Below are positions 51,931-61,992 of a DNA stretch of 64,000 bases, one piece after another. The position numbers and the translations under genes are program-made. The stretch is from Mycolicibacter terrae. GTDB lineage: Bacteria; Actinomycetota; Actinomycetes; Mycobacteriales; Mycobacteriaceae. Every line of letters starts with the position of its first letter. Positions within the stretch are counted from its first letter, which is position 1. Where the stretch lies: the NCBI RefSeq assembly GCF_010727125.1, contig NZ_AP022564.1, positions 3,844,001-3,908,000 of the forward strand, written 5' to 3'. Below the pieces are notes generated by a model. It was given only the letters and a program-made list of their open reading frames with translations, did no database searches and had not been told where the DNA came from.

Positions 51931-52820
51931 GAGGTGGTCCATACCGCCGCGTGGGTGCCCACCACCGATACCGAGGCGTAGAGCACCGCGGCGTTGATCT
52001 CCCCGTGCGTGCACAGCGATGTCGGCACGTGCACGGAGTTCAGCGACGCCTCCGGCAGGATCAGCACCGACGACCCGAACGCAAGGCAGTCCGGGCCCAG
52101 CCCGGGCATCGGCGTGGACGGTCCGGCGAGGAGCATCAACGGCCCACCGCGCGCCTGCGCGTCGTCCCGGTACTGCGCGGCGAGCGCGTCGGCGGACAGG
52201 CTCAGCACCATATATCCCTTGCCGGAGAACGCTTTCGGGTCGCCGAGGGCGGACGGGGCCAGCGGCACACCGTCGGCCCGGTAGGCCGCCACGCCCTGGG
52301 CGGTGAGCACCAGACCGGTGTCGTAGGGGTTCACCGGCGGCAACCCCACCGGGAACGCCGCGGGGTAGGCCACGGTGGTGTCCTTGATCCGGTCGGCCGG
52401 GGAGTAGGCGTAGATCCCGCGCACCGCGCTGCGTTCCTTCAGCGGTCCCAGGCACACGGTTCCGTCCAACCGATCGGGTTCGCGATCCGACAGCGGCGCC
52501 GGGGTCAGCTCACCCAGCGCATCGCAGCTGCCCAGGCCGGTGGCCTCCACCGGGTGCGCCGGGGTGCCGTAGATGCCGAACCGCAGATCGCCGGCCGCGG
52601 CGTGCTCAGCATCCGGGTCGGCGAGACGACCCTTGACGTCGATCAGCACGTGATCGACCTCCCAGCGCAGGTTGGTCAGCGTCATGTCCCAACCCAGCAG
52701 CGTCAGCGCCTCCCCGAGCCGGGCGCCCTGGGCCCCGTAGGGACCGGTCGCACCGGAACGCGTGCAGGCCGGCAGAAATGCGACGGCCAGCGTCAGCAAC
52801 GCCGCGATCAGTCTCCGCAC
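51927..52820 (-). CDS. Exported protein of unknown function (Rv0381c-like)
   Basis: This 297-residue protein has a signal peptide with a possible lipobox at Cys19 (AFLPAC; proline at -2 makes it weak), followed by a beta-rich domain starting WDMTLTNLRWEVDHVLIDVKG. Conserved cysteines occur as single residues (GSCDAL, GTVCLG, GPDCLAF, SLCTHG). No family function is known. It lies between pyrE and the TrmH-like gene in the same order as Rv0380c-Rv0382c. Confidence 0.82.
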   Translation of the reverse strand: MRRLIAALLTLAVAFLPACTRSGATGPYGAQGARLGEALTLLGWDMTLTNLRWEVDHVLIDVKGRLADPDAEHAAAGDLRFGIYGTPAHPVEATGLGSCDALGELTPAPLSDREPDRLDGTVCLGPLKERSAVRGIYAYSPADRIKDTTVAYPAAFPVGLPPVNPYDTGLVLTAQGVAAYRADGVPLAPSALGDPKAFSGKGYMVLSLSADALAAQYRDDAQARGGPLMLLAGPSTPMPGLGPDCLAFGSSVLILPEASLNSVHVPTSLCTHGEINAAVLYASVSVVGTHAAVWTTS

Positions 52821-52834
52821 AACCGTCCTCGGGC

Positions 52835-53383
52835 TCAGCCCAGTCCGAGCTCGGCCAGGCCGAGCACGCTGCGGTAGGGCACACCCTCGGCCTCGATGGC
52901 CTCCGCCGCTCCGGTGGCGCGGTCCACCACGGTGGCCACCCCGACGACGTGCCCGCCGGCGTCGCGCACCGCACGCACCGCGGTCAGCGCCGAGCCGCCG
53001 GTGGTGCTGGTGTCCTCGACCACGAGCACCGGACGGCCGGAGACATCGGCGCCTTCGATAAGGCGTTGCATGCCATGGGTTTTCACCGACTTACGCACCA
53101 CGAAGGCGTCGATCGGCCGTCCCGGGGCGTGCATGACGGCGGTCGCGACCGGGTCCGCGCCCAGGGTCAACCCGCCCACCGCGACGTAGTCCCAGTCGTC
53201 GGTGAGCTGGCGGACCAGCCGGCCGATCAGGGCGCCGGCCCGGTGGTGCAGGGTGGAGCGGCGCAGGTCGACGTAGTAGTCGGCTTCGGCGCCCGAGGAC
53301 AGGGTCACGCGGCCGTGTACCACCGACAGCTCGCGCACCAGCGCGGCAAGTTCGTCGCGTTCGCCGCTGTTAAGTGCGCCCAC
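52835..53383 (-). CDS. pyrE: Orotate phosphoribosyltransferase PyrE
   Basis: PyrE makes orotidine 5'-phosphate from orotate and PRPP in pyrimidine synthesis. The 182-residue protein has the PRPP-binding motif VLVVEDTSTTGGSALTAV, the FVVRKSVKTHG loop with catalytic Lys residues, and YYVDLRR. The GTG at 53383 overlaps the upstream SDR end by 14 nt. The length agrees with mycobacterial PyrE. Confidence 0.96.
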   Translation of the reverse strand: MGALNSGERDELAALVRELSVVHGRVTLSSGAEADYYVDLRRSTLHHRAGALIGRLVRQLTDDWDYVAVGGLTLGADPVATAVMHAPGRPIDAFVVRKSVKTHGMQRLIEGADVSGRPVLVVEDTSTTGGSALTAVRAVRDAGGHVVGVATVVDRATGAAEAIEAEGVPYRSVLGLAELGLG

Positions 53384-54146
53384 GGCCCCGCCCGAAGGTG
53401 TTGGTCAGTGTCCGCGACAGTCCGCGCGGAATGAGTCGGCTGGCGCCTACCAGCGCCTTGTAGTGCATGCCCGGGACGCTGATCACCTCACCGCGGGCGA
53501 TGTCGGCCAGGCTGGCCCCGACCACATCGTCGACCTCCATCCACAGAAACGACGGCAGCGTGGCCATGTCGATGCCTGCGCGGTCGTGGAATTCGGTGTG
53601 CACATAGCCCGGGCAGACCACGTGGATACCCACGCCGGTGCCCTTGAGCCCACCGGCCAGTCCTTCGGTGAACGACACCACCCAGGCCTTGGACGCCGAG
53701 TAGGTGGAGCCGCGCCCGGACAGCAGGCCGGCGACGCTGGCCACGTTGACGACGGTGCCGGCGCCGGTGTCGATCATCGCGGGCAGGGCGGCCCGGGTCA
53801 GCTGCATCACCGCGGTGACGTTGACGTCCAGCTGGGCCTGCAGCAGCGCGGGGTCGGCGGTCCAGAACTCGCCGGAGGTGCCGAAGCCGGCGTTGTTCAC
53901 CAGGACCCGCACTCCGGCGCTCACCCGCTCGGCGACCTTGGCCCGGCCGTCGGCGTCGGCCAGGTCGGCGGGCAGCACCTCGACATCACAGCCGTGCCTG
54001 CCCCGCAGTTCGGCCGCCATCGCCTGCAGGCGCTCGGCATCGCGGGCCACCAGGATCAGGTCATAGCCGTCAGCGGCGTACCGGCGCGCGTAGCCCGCTC
54101 CCAACCCGGAGGTAGGCCCGGTGACCAGGGCCGTGGGTCGTGACAT
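53370..54146 (-). CDS. Short-chain dehydrogenase/reductase
   Basis: This 258-residue classical SDR has TGPTSGLGAGYARRYA as cofactor loop, NNAGFGTSG, NVASVAG with catalytic Ser and YSASKAW with Tyr-x3-Lys. LVARDAERL suggests NADP(H). The substrate is unknown. It is inserted between pyrE and ttfA, where M. tuberculosis has none that I recall. The start ATG follows a -10 hexamer 7 nt upstream, so it has its own promoter. Confidence 0.9.
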   Translation of the reverse strand: MSRPTALVTGPTSGLGAGYARRYAADGYDLILVARDAERLQAMAAELRGRHGCDVEVLPADLADADGRAKVAERVSAGVRVLVNNAGFGTSGEFWTADPALLQAQLDVNVTAVMQLTRAALPAMIDTGAGTVVNVASVAGLLSGRGSTYSASKAWVVSFTEGLAGGLKGTGVGIHVVCPGYVHTEFHDRAGIDMATLPSFLWMEVDDVVGASLADIARGEVISVPGMHYKALVGASRLIPRGLSRTLTNTFGRGRGRT

Positions 54147-54153
54147 GACCGAT

Positions 54154-54159
54154 AGCGTA
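54154..54159 (-). promoter_or_regulatory. -10 element for leaderless SDR
   Basis: TACGCT on the minus strand lies 7 nt before the ATG at 54146 and just after the ttfA stop. Confidence 0.5.
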
Positions 54160-54161
54160 TG

Positions 54162-55052
54162 TCAGCGCTGATAGTGCGCGGTCTGCCGCCCGTTGCGGCC
54201 GGGGGCCGGGGCATGCAGCATGCCCGATGACTCCTCGCGGGCCGTCCGGCGCCGCGGCCGAGATTCGGCGGCGGTGTTGCCCTGGGGCGGAGCGGACGAC
54301 CGGGGCGCAGACGGGGCCTGCTCGGCCGCGCTGTCCTCCGGGGATTCCACCGCACCGCCCGACCCCAGCGGACGGCTGGGCTGCCCGTTGCGTCGGGCCG
54401 ACGGCTTGGCGGCGCCGGCAGCGGCTTCGACCGGTTGGCGCCGCGGCGTCGGCGGCAGCACCCGCAGCAGGTCATTGAACTGGCGCACGCTGCGCAGACC
54501 CTCGTCCCATTGGGCGCGGGTGCTGGTGATCGGCATGCTCACCAGGGTCCAGTTCGCCTCGTTCCACATGATTTCCGCGCAGTCCGGGGCGGTGTGGGCG
54601 AAGGTGACCATCCGCCGGTCGCACGCCCGGCGGGCCGCGTCGAGGTTGGTGGAGTAGACCATCCGCGGGCCGATCGCCCCGAGCAGCCAGATGTCGTTCT
54701 CCCGCGGCTCTTTGAGGCCCTTGAGCCGCACGTCGACGACGACGTTGGTGCTGACCTTGCGGTGCAGGGCGATCACCGTCGCGACTTCGTCGAGGTCGAA
54801 GATGTAGACCGCCTCGCCGCGGATCTGGCCGAGCACCACGTTGCGGACGGGCGCGTCGCCCACCGTCGACATGACGCCGCGTTTCCAGCGTCGCAGGATC
54901 TCGGTGGACTCCGGTTCGAAGTCGAAGCCCTGCGAGCGGGCCCAGGACTTACGGCGGCGGCTGCGGCCGCGGCGCTGGTCGAGGTCCACGTACAGCAAGA
55001 CACCCGCGCCGACGAAGCACAGCGCGGACAGCGTGAACCAGAGCGGGACCAT
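54162..55052 (-). CDS. ttfA: TMM transport factor TtfA (Rv0383c)
   Basis: TtfA works with the flippase MmpL3 in moving trehalose monomycolate across the inner membrane during cell-envelope growth (known for Rv0383c). The 296-residue protein has one N-terminal transmembrane helix (residues 1-22; WFTLSALCFVGAGVLLYVDL), then a basic stretch (RRGRSRRRK), a folded cytoplasmic domain (about residues 40-200; RNVVLGQIRGEAVYIFDLDE, VVDVRLKGLKEP) and a disordered Pro/Ser/Arg-rich tail. The ATG at 55052 follows a -10 element 7 nt upstream. Confidence 0.92.
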   Translation of the reverse strand: MVPLWFTLSALCFVGAGVLLYVDLDQRRGRSRRRKSWARSQGFDFEPESTEILRRWKRGVMSTVGDAPVRNVVLGQIRGEAVYIFDLDEVATVIALHRKVSTNVVVDVRLKGLKEPRENDIWLLGAIGPRMVYSTNLDAARRACDRRMVTFAHTAPDCAEIMWNEANWTLVSMPITSTRAQWDEGLRSVRQFNDLLRVLPPTPRRQPVEAAAGAAKPSARRNGQPSRPLGSGGAVESPEDSAAEQAPSAPRSSAPPQGNTAAESRPRRRTAREESSGMLHAPAPGRNGRQTAHYQR

Positions 55053-55059
55053 TGCGCCT

Positions 55060-55065
55060 AGCGTA
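55060..55065 (-). promoter_or_regulatory. -10 element for leaderless ttfA
   Basis: TACGCT on the minus strand lies 7 nt before the ttfA ATG. The same hexamer and spacing precede the adjacent SDR. Confidence 0.5.
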
Positions 55066-55138
55066 TCTGCTGTCGGCCCGGAAGCGAGAACGCTTGCCGG
55101 TTACAACCGGGTATCAGCACGATTCCAAGAGGTCAACG

Positions 55139-56350
55139 TCACAGTTGGAGCGCATTGGAGCCACCGAAGATGGTGGTCCCGTTGCCGGCATAGGAGATGT
55201 AGATCGGCTGCTGGGCGAACGGGATGTTGCCGGTGTTCATGGTGTCGCCGGAAGTCACCGTCGGGGAGTTGAAGACCCCGTTCGAGTTATGCACCGTGTA
55301 CTCGTACAGCAGGTTGTTGGTGCCGTGCTGATAGACCGCGATGGTCGTCCCATCCGGCAATCCGCCGTTGCCCTCCGGCGTGACACCGTTGAGCGCCGAG
55401 GAAGGCATGGTGCCGTACACCCCGCCGGAGTCGACCACCGCTTGGACCGCCTGGTGTGCACCGCCGTTGATGCTGAGATCCAGTTGGGCATAGGGTGCCC
55501 CGGCGACCGAGGTCCCGTCGGTCAACGGGTTGTCCCCGAAGATCAAACGGTTATTGGCCTGGTCGATCAGCACACCCTGACCGAGATCCCCCGGTAGCGC
55601 GGCGGTCGGGATGCTGTCGGGGGTAGGCCCGAGCGCGTTGGGTCCGACCCCCAGCACGCCGACGACGTTGGCCGGACCCAGGTAGTCCTGGATGGACCAC
55701 GGGCCGAAGATGTTGAAGTCCGCCGGGAACGCGAAGAGCACGGCATCGACGCTGGTGTCGGCGGTGACGGTTTCTCCTGCCGCGTCGGTGAAGGTGACGG
55801 TGGTGGGCAACTCCACATAGAAGTAGTCCAGCGCACCGCCGAACTGACCGATGTTGAAGCCGGTGGGCAGGCCGGTGATGCCGGTCCATGGGATGTCCCA
55901 GATCGGCATCACCAGGCCGGCCGCGCCGGTGTCGACCAGCACCGGCGCCGAACCGCCGCCACCCACCGAGACGTCCACCACGGGCTCGGTGGTGGCATTG
56001 ACCTGCAATGGGACGGTGAAGGTATCCGGGACAGCGGTGTCCGAGCCGGACGCAAGGGCACTGCCGGCTGTGCTCGCGTCCGCCGACCCGCCGAACAGCC
56101 ACTGCTCGAGGTCGTTGATCGGGGTGTAGACCAGATTCTGGTACCAGCCGTCGAACAGGGAGTCCAACGAGGCGAGAGCCGAACCCGGATCGGTATCGGC
56201 GGCGATTCCGGGATCGACCGCACTGAGAGCGTCGATGATCGGCTGAAACAGGTCGTCGAAGTCGGCGTGCGCCGCCGGAATAGCCCCGAACGCCAGGAAC
56301 GCCCCGACCGTCGCGGTCGCACCTACCACCTGCCGATGACGAACTGCCAT
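55139..56350 (-). CDS. PecA-like aspartic protease with Sec signal instead of PE domain
   Basis: This 403-residue exported protein has a signal peptide ending AHA at residue 29, then DFDDLFQPIIDAL and a helical leader (VDPGIAADTDPGSALASLDS, VYTPINDLEQWLFG). The aspartic-protease domain covers about residues 108-403, with catalytic motifs DTG at residue 140 (VLVDTGAAGLVMP) and DSG at residue 307 (AVVDSGGVYGTMP). In M. tuberculosis the similar protease PecA (PE_PGRS35) cleaves PE proteins at the cell surface and has a PE domain; here the PE domain is absent. It is a tandem paralog of the 56496 gene. The ATG at 56350 has GGGAGG upstream. Confidence 0.87.
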   Translation of the reverse strand: MAVRHRQVVGATATVGAFLAFGAIPAAHADFDDLFQPIIDALSAVDPGIAADTDPGSALASLDSLFDGWYQNLVYTPINDLEQWLFGGSADASTAGSALASGSDTAVPDTFTVPLQVNATTEPVVDVSVGGGGSAPVLVDTGAAGLVMPIWDIPWTGITGLPTGFNIGQFGGALDYFYVELPTTVTFTDAAGETVTADTSVDAVLFAFPADFNIFGPWSIQDYLGPANVVGVLGVGPNALGPTPDSIPTAALPGDLGQGVLIDQANNRLIFGDNPLTDGTSVAGAPYAQLDLSINGGAHQAVQAVVDSGGVYGTMPSSALNGVTPEGNGGLPDGTTIAVYQHGTNNLLYEYTVHNSNGVFNSPTVTSGDTMNTGNIPFAQQPIYISYAGNGTTIFGGSNALQL

Positions 56351-56495
56351 ATCGGAGACCTCCCCGCATGAGGCCGCGAACAGCCGCGACCGCCCGCGGT
56401 CACGCTAACCCACTATGGGGCGTAGAACACCAGAGGATTCACCCAAGAAACACCCAAAAATCTCGGTGCGTTCAGCGGATTGCGGGCCTACGCCA

Positions 56496-57710
56496 TCACA
56501 GTTCGATGGGGGTGCCGCCGATGATGGTCTGCCCGCCATTCACGAGGTAGTTGATGTAGACCGGCTGCTGGCCGAACAGCCAGTTCCCGGTGTTCATGCC
56601 ACTGTTGGCGCCGACCACAACCGGGCTGCGCACCTCACCCTCCTGCGAGCCCACCGTGTAGGAGTACAGCAGCGTGCCGTCCTTGGTGTAGACCGAGATG
56701 TCCGTCCCGTCGGGCAAAGCTCCGTTGGCGGTCGGGGTGACCTCGCCGAGCGCCGAGGACGGCATGGTGCCGTACACCCCACCGGAGTCGATCACCCCGC
56801 GGACGCCCGTCATCGGCCCGTCGTTGAGCTGCACCTTCAGCTCAGCCCAGGGCGACCCGGCAATCACGGTGCCCCCCTCCAACGGGTTGTCCCCGAAGAT
56901 CAATTTGCCGCCCGGCTGGTCGATCAACACCCCATGGCCAAGAACTCCCGGCAGATCGGCGGTCGGGATGTGGTCGGGAGTCGGCCCGAGCGCGTTGGGT
57001 CCGATCCCCAAGACCCCGGTGGAGGAGCCGGCCAAGTAGTCGTAAATCGACCAGGAGCCAAAGGGATTGAGGTCCGCAGGGAACGCGAAGAGCACGGCAT
57101 CCACCGTGGTGTCAGCGGTGACGGTGTTGCCGCCGGCGTCGGTGAACGTGACCGTGGTGGGCAGCTCCATATAGAAGTAGTTCAGCGCCCCACCGAACTG
57201 GCCGATGTTGAAGCCGGTGGGCAGCCCGGTGATGCCGAACGGGTTGATGTTCCAGATCGGCACGACCAGCCCGGCCGCGCCGGTGTCGACCAGCACCTCG
57301 GTCTGGGCGCCGCCGCCGATCGAAACGTTGATCACCGGTTGGGTGGTGAGGTTGACGTCCATCGGAACGGTGAAGCTGTCCGGGAGGACGGCGCTGTCCG
57401 AGTCGTAAGCGACAGCGCTGCCCGGGAGATCCGGCCCGAACAGCCACGGCGCGATACCGTGCAGCGGGGTGTAGACGAGGTCCTGGTACCAGCCGTCCAG
57501 CAGGCTGTCCAACGAGGCCAGCGCCGAACCCGGGTCGGTGTCGGCAGCAATGCCGGGATCGACCATGGTGAATGCATCGATGATGGGCTGGAACAGGTCG
57601 TCGAAGTCCGCGTTCGCCGCGGGCGCGGTGCCCAGTGGCGCCAACCCCACCGTCAGGAACGCCCCTACGGTGCTGACTGCGCCGACCAGGCGATGACGAC
57701 GACCCGACAT
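56496..57710 (-). CDS. PecA-like aspartic protease with Sec signal instead of PE domain
   Basis: This 404-residue paralog of the downstream gene has a signal peptide ending ANA at residue 34, DFDDLFQPIIDAF, then VDPGIAADTDPGSALASLDS and VYTPLHGIAPWLFG. Catalytic motifs are DTG at residue 142 and DSG at residue 308, with VGLAPLGTAP in the signal region. The ATG at 57710 is preferred over an upstream in-frame start because it puts the signal peptide first. The two proteases are separated by 145 nt and are probably independently transcribed. Predicted role: processing of exported proteins at the cell surface. Confidence 0.87.
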   Translation of the reverse strand: MSGRRHRLVGAVSTVGAFLTVGLAPLGTAPAANADFDDLFQPIIDAFTMVDPGIAADTDPGSALASLDSLLDGWYQDLVYTPLHGIAPWLFGPDLPGSAVAYDSDSAVLPDSFTVPMDVNLTTQPVINVSIGGGAQTEVLVDTGAAGLVVPIWNINPFGITGLPTGFNIGQFGGALNYFYMELPTTVTFTDAGGNTVTADTTVDAVLFAFPADLNPFGSWSIYDYLAGSSTGVLGIGPNALGPTPDHIPTADLPGVLGHGVLIDQPGGKLIFGDNPLEGGTVIAGSPWAELKVQLNDGPMTGVRGVIDSGGVYGTMPSSALGEVTPTANGALPDGTDISVYTKDGTLLYSYTVGSQEGEVRSPVVVGANSGMNTGNWLFGQQPVYINYLVNGGQTIIGGTPIEL

Positions 57711-57815
57711 GGCTACCCCTCGGAATGAACGACGGTATTGGAAAATACTGGACATTCTCAGCAATCGTTAGGGTAACCGATCAACTCCGCCGCCGCATCA
57801 GCTCCCCCGGCAGAC

Positions 57816-57849
57816 GTGAAGGCCCCCGCCGGTAAGCGGGGGCCTTCAC
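57816..57849 (-). terminator. clpB terminator hairpin
   Basis: A perfect 14-bp inverted repeat (GTGAAGGCCCCCGC and complement) with loop CGGTAA lies 13 nt after the clpB stop. Confidence 0.85.
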
Positions 57850-57862
57850 TCTCGCCGGGCCG

Positions 57863-60409
<2,547 letters not shown>

Positions 60410-60460
60410 GACACCTCCATTCGGGGTCAGGGGTTACCAAAAATGCTTGTCGTGTTGTCC

Positions 60461-60493
60461 AACGCAGTCAAGGTTGAGTCTGTTCCGCTCAAG
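60461..60493 (-). promoter_or_regulatory. HspR operator (HAIR) and SigH-type promoter of clpB
   Basis: On the minus strand CTTGAGC-N7-ACTCAAC (60493-60473) matches the HAIR consensus CTTGAGT-N7-ACTCAAG except at the last base of each arm. Overlapping it, GGAACA (60486-60481), 17 nt and GTT (60463-60461) fit the SigH consensus GGAAYA-N16/17-GTT. A TTGACT (60471-60466) and AAGCAT (60448-60443) could be a housekeeping promoter. Consensus matches are by eye. Confidence 0.7.
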
Positions 60494-60508
60494 TCTATTT
60501 TTTGCCGA

Positions 60509-60736
60509 GCGGCGGTACACCGGGCCGATGTTCTGCCCGATCTGGCGACCGAGCTGGCCACCTCGGCAGGCCTCGCCGATTCCCCGCTGCCCCGCACCAT
60601 GCGCGCCCTGCACGCCAGCGCACTGTCAGGTGCGCTCACCGCCCTGGTCCTCGACTGGGCCGATGGGCGGCTTCCGGTCAGTCGTGCCGAGCTCGGCGGT
60701 TACGCAACCCGGCTGGTGCTCGCGGGCCTCGGCTGA
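60509..60736 (+). pseudogene. TetR-family regulator C-terminal remnant
   Basis: About 75 codons encode a typical TetR C-terminus: AVHRADVLPDLATELATSAG, MRALHASALSGALTALVLDW, ADGRLPVSRAELGGYATRLV and LAGLG with stop at 60734-60736. No HTH domain precedes it: upstream in frame is the clpB promoter region, so the 5' part is lost. It runs antisense to the 3' end of the MerT-like gene over about 110 nt. A degraded regulator is the best reading. Confidence 0.65.
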
Positions 60737-61168
60737 CGGCCGCGTCCAGAAGTAGAGAGCCAGCCAGGCGCCGTAGCCGACCGCCATCCCGGCGTACATC
60801 ACGGCCGGATCGGTTTGGCCGTGCACGCTGAGATACAGCACGACACCGGCCAACAGCGCCGGCAGCACCGCCGCGGCGCGCCGCACGGCGAACGCACCGG
60901 CGACGAGCACGATCGAAATGATCAGCAGTCCCGGGCTGATCCGGTGCAGCACGTCGAGCAGACCGCCCCACCAGCCCCGGGAGCCCGCGGCACCGTGCGC
61001 AGCATGGCCCAGGCCCGCGGACGCCCCCACGCCCAGCAGCACCAGGATCGCCGGCAGGCAGCAGGCCAGCGTGCAGGTCAAAGCCGCGATGACACCCGCC
61101 AGCCCGAACCGGCGACCCGTCGCGGAGCGCAGCCGGCGCCGATCAGGACATTCTGCTGGGGGTGGCAT
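60626..61168 (-). CDS. MerT-like metal-transport membrane protein
   Basis: This 180-residue protein has four hydrophobic segments. The first has LTCTLACCLPAILVLLGVGAS (about residues 30-50), with a Cys-Cys pair and a third cysteine, like the metal-relay pair in MerT-type mercuric transporters. The C-terminal 36 residues are encoded antisense to the TetR remnant and look like read-through rather than a domain. The ATG at 61168 is the start. A CsoR-like palindrome lies 30 nt upstream, which supports a role in metal uptake or efflux; the substrate is unknown. Confidence 0.7.
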   Translation of the reverse strand: MPPPAECPDRRRLRSATGRRFGLAGVIAALTCTLACCLPAILVLLGVGASAGLGHAAHGAAGSRGWWGGLLDVLHRISPGLLIISIVLVAGAFAVRRAAAVLPALLAGVVLYLSVHGQTDPAVMYAGMAVGYGAWLALYFWTRPSAEAREHQPGCVTAELGTTDRKPPIGPVEDQGGERT

Positions 61169-61197
61169 ATCCGCCTTCCGTGGAGACCTTCTGCGAA

Positions 61198-61220
61198 CCT
61201 ATACCCCGTACGGGTATAGG
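61198..61220. promoter_or_regulatory. CsoR/RcnR-type operator palindrome
   Basis: CCTATACCC (61198-61206) and GGGTATAGG (61212-61220) are perfect inverted arms around CGTAC. TATACCC/GGGTATA arms are typical of CsoR-family copper or nickel-responsive operators. The site lies between divergent 60626-61168 and 61286-61957 genes. No csoR gene is seen nearby. Confidence 0.55.
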
Positions 61221-61273
61221 GCAAGCTCGGATCGGCTCGGTGCTGCCGTGGCTGAAGGCCGGCACCGAACCGA

Positions 61274-61279
61274 TACGGT
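61274..61279 (+). promoter_or_regulatory. -10 element for leaderless GAP-family gene
   Basis: TACGGT lies 6 nt before the ATG at 61286. Confidence 0.4.
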
Positions 61280-61285
61280 GCTGCC

Positions 61286-61957
61286 ATGACGTCCGGCTTG
61301 GGTTCGATATGGATCGCGTTGGTTCCGCTCGCACTGGTGGTGGCACTCTCCCCGATCACCGTTATCCCGGCGATACTGGTGCTGCACACCCCGCATCCGC
61401 GCGAGACCGGGCTGACCTTCCTGATCGGCTGGCTGGCGGGCCTGGCCGCACTCACCGCGGCCTTCGTAGCGGGATCGGGCCTGCTGGGCGGGCTGGACAA
61501 GACACCGCCGGCCTGGGCGTCGTGGTTGCGGATCGTGGTCGGCGCGACACTGATCGCGTTCGGCATCTACCGCTGGACCGCCCGACATGGACACGGCGAG
61601 ATGCCGGGCTGGATGCGCTCATTCACGAGGATGACCCCACTGCGCGCCGGGTTGATGGCCGCGGTATTGGCCGCAATCCGGCCCGAGGTGCTGTTCATGT
61701 GTGCCGCCGCGGGCCTGGCCATCGGCAGCGCCGGGCTGGGCGCGGCGGCCGCCTGGCAGGCGGCCGCGTTCTTCGTAGCCGTCGCCGCGTCCACGGTCGT
61801 GATCCCGATATTGGGCTACCTTGCCGCCAGCCACCGGCTTGATCCCGCGCTGGGCAGGCTCAAAGACTGGATGGAACAGCAGCACGCCGCGCTCGTCGCC
61901 GTCATCCTCGTCCTCATCGGTGCGATGGTGACCTACAACGGGATTCACGCGCTGTAG
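61286..61957 (+). CDS. GAP-family (Sap-like) membrane protein
   Basis: This 223-residue polytopic protein has six helices in a LysE/Sap-like pattern: IALVPLALVVALSPITVIPA, GLTFLIGWLAGLAALTAAFV and MAAVLAAIRPEVLFMCAAAG are the signature stretches. In mycobacteria the relative Gap is needed for surface export of glycopeptidolipid; other members may export small molecules. Substrate is unknown. The ATG at 61286 is supported by a -10 element. It is divergent from the MerT-like gene across a CsoR-like operator, which links it to metal response. Confidence 0.8.
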   Translation: MTSGLGSIWIALVPLALVVALSPITVIPAILVLHTPHPRETGLTFLIGWLAGLAALTAAFVAGSGLLGGLDKTPPAWASWLRIVVGATLIAFGIYRWTARHGHGEMPGWMRSFTRMTPLRAGLMAAVLAAIRPEVLFMCAAAGLAIGSAGLGAAAAWQAAAFFVAVAASTVVIPILGYLAASHRLDPALGRLKDWMEQQHAALVAVILVLIGAMVTYNGIHAL

Positions 61958-61979
61958 CCGCTACGGCGCCCGGCCAGCA

Positions 61980-61985
61980 TAAAAT
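61980..61985 (+). promoter_or_regulatory. -10 element for leaderless flavohemoglobin
   Basis: TAAAAT lies 7 nt before the GTG at 61993. Confidence 0.5.
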
Positions 61986-61992
61986 TGCGGCC

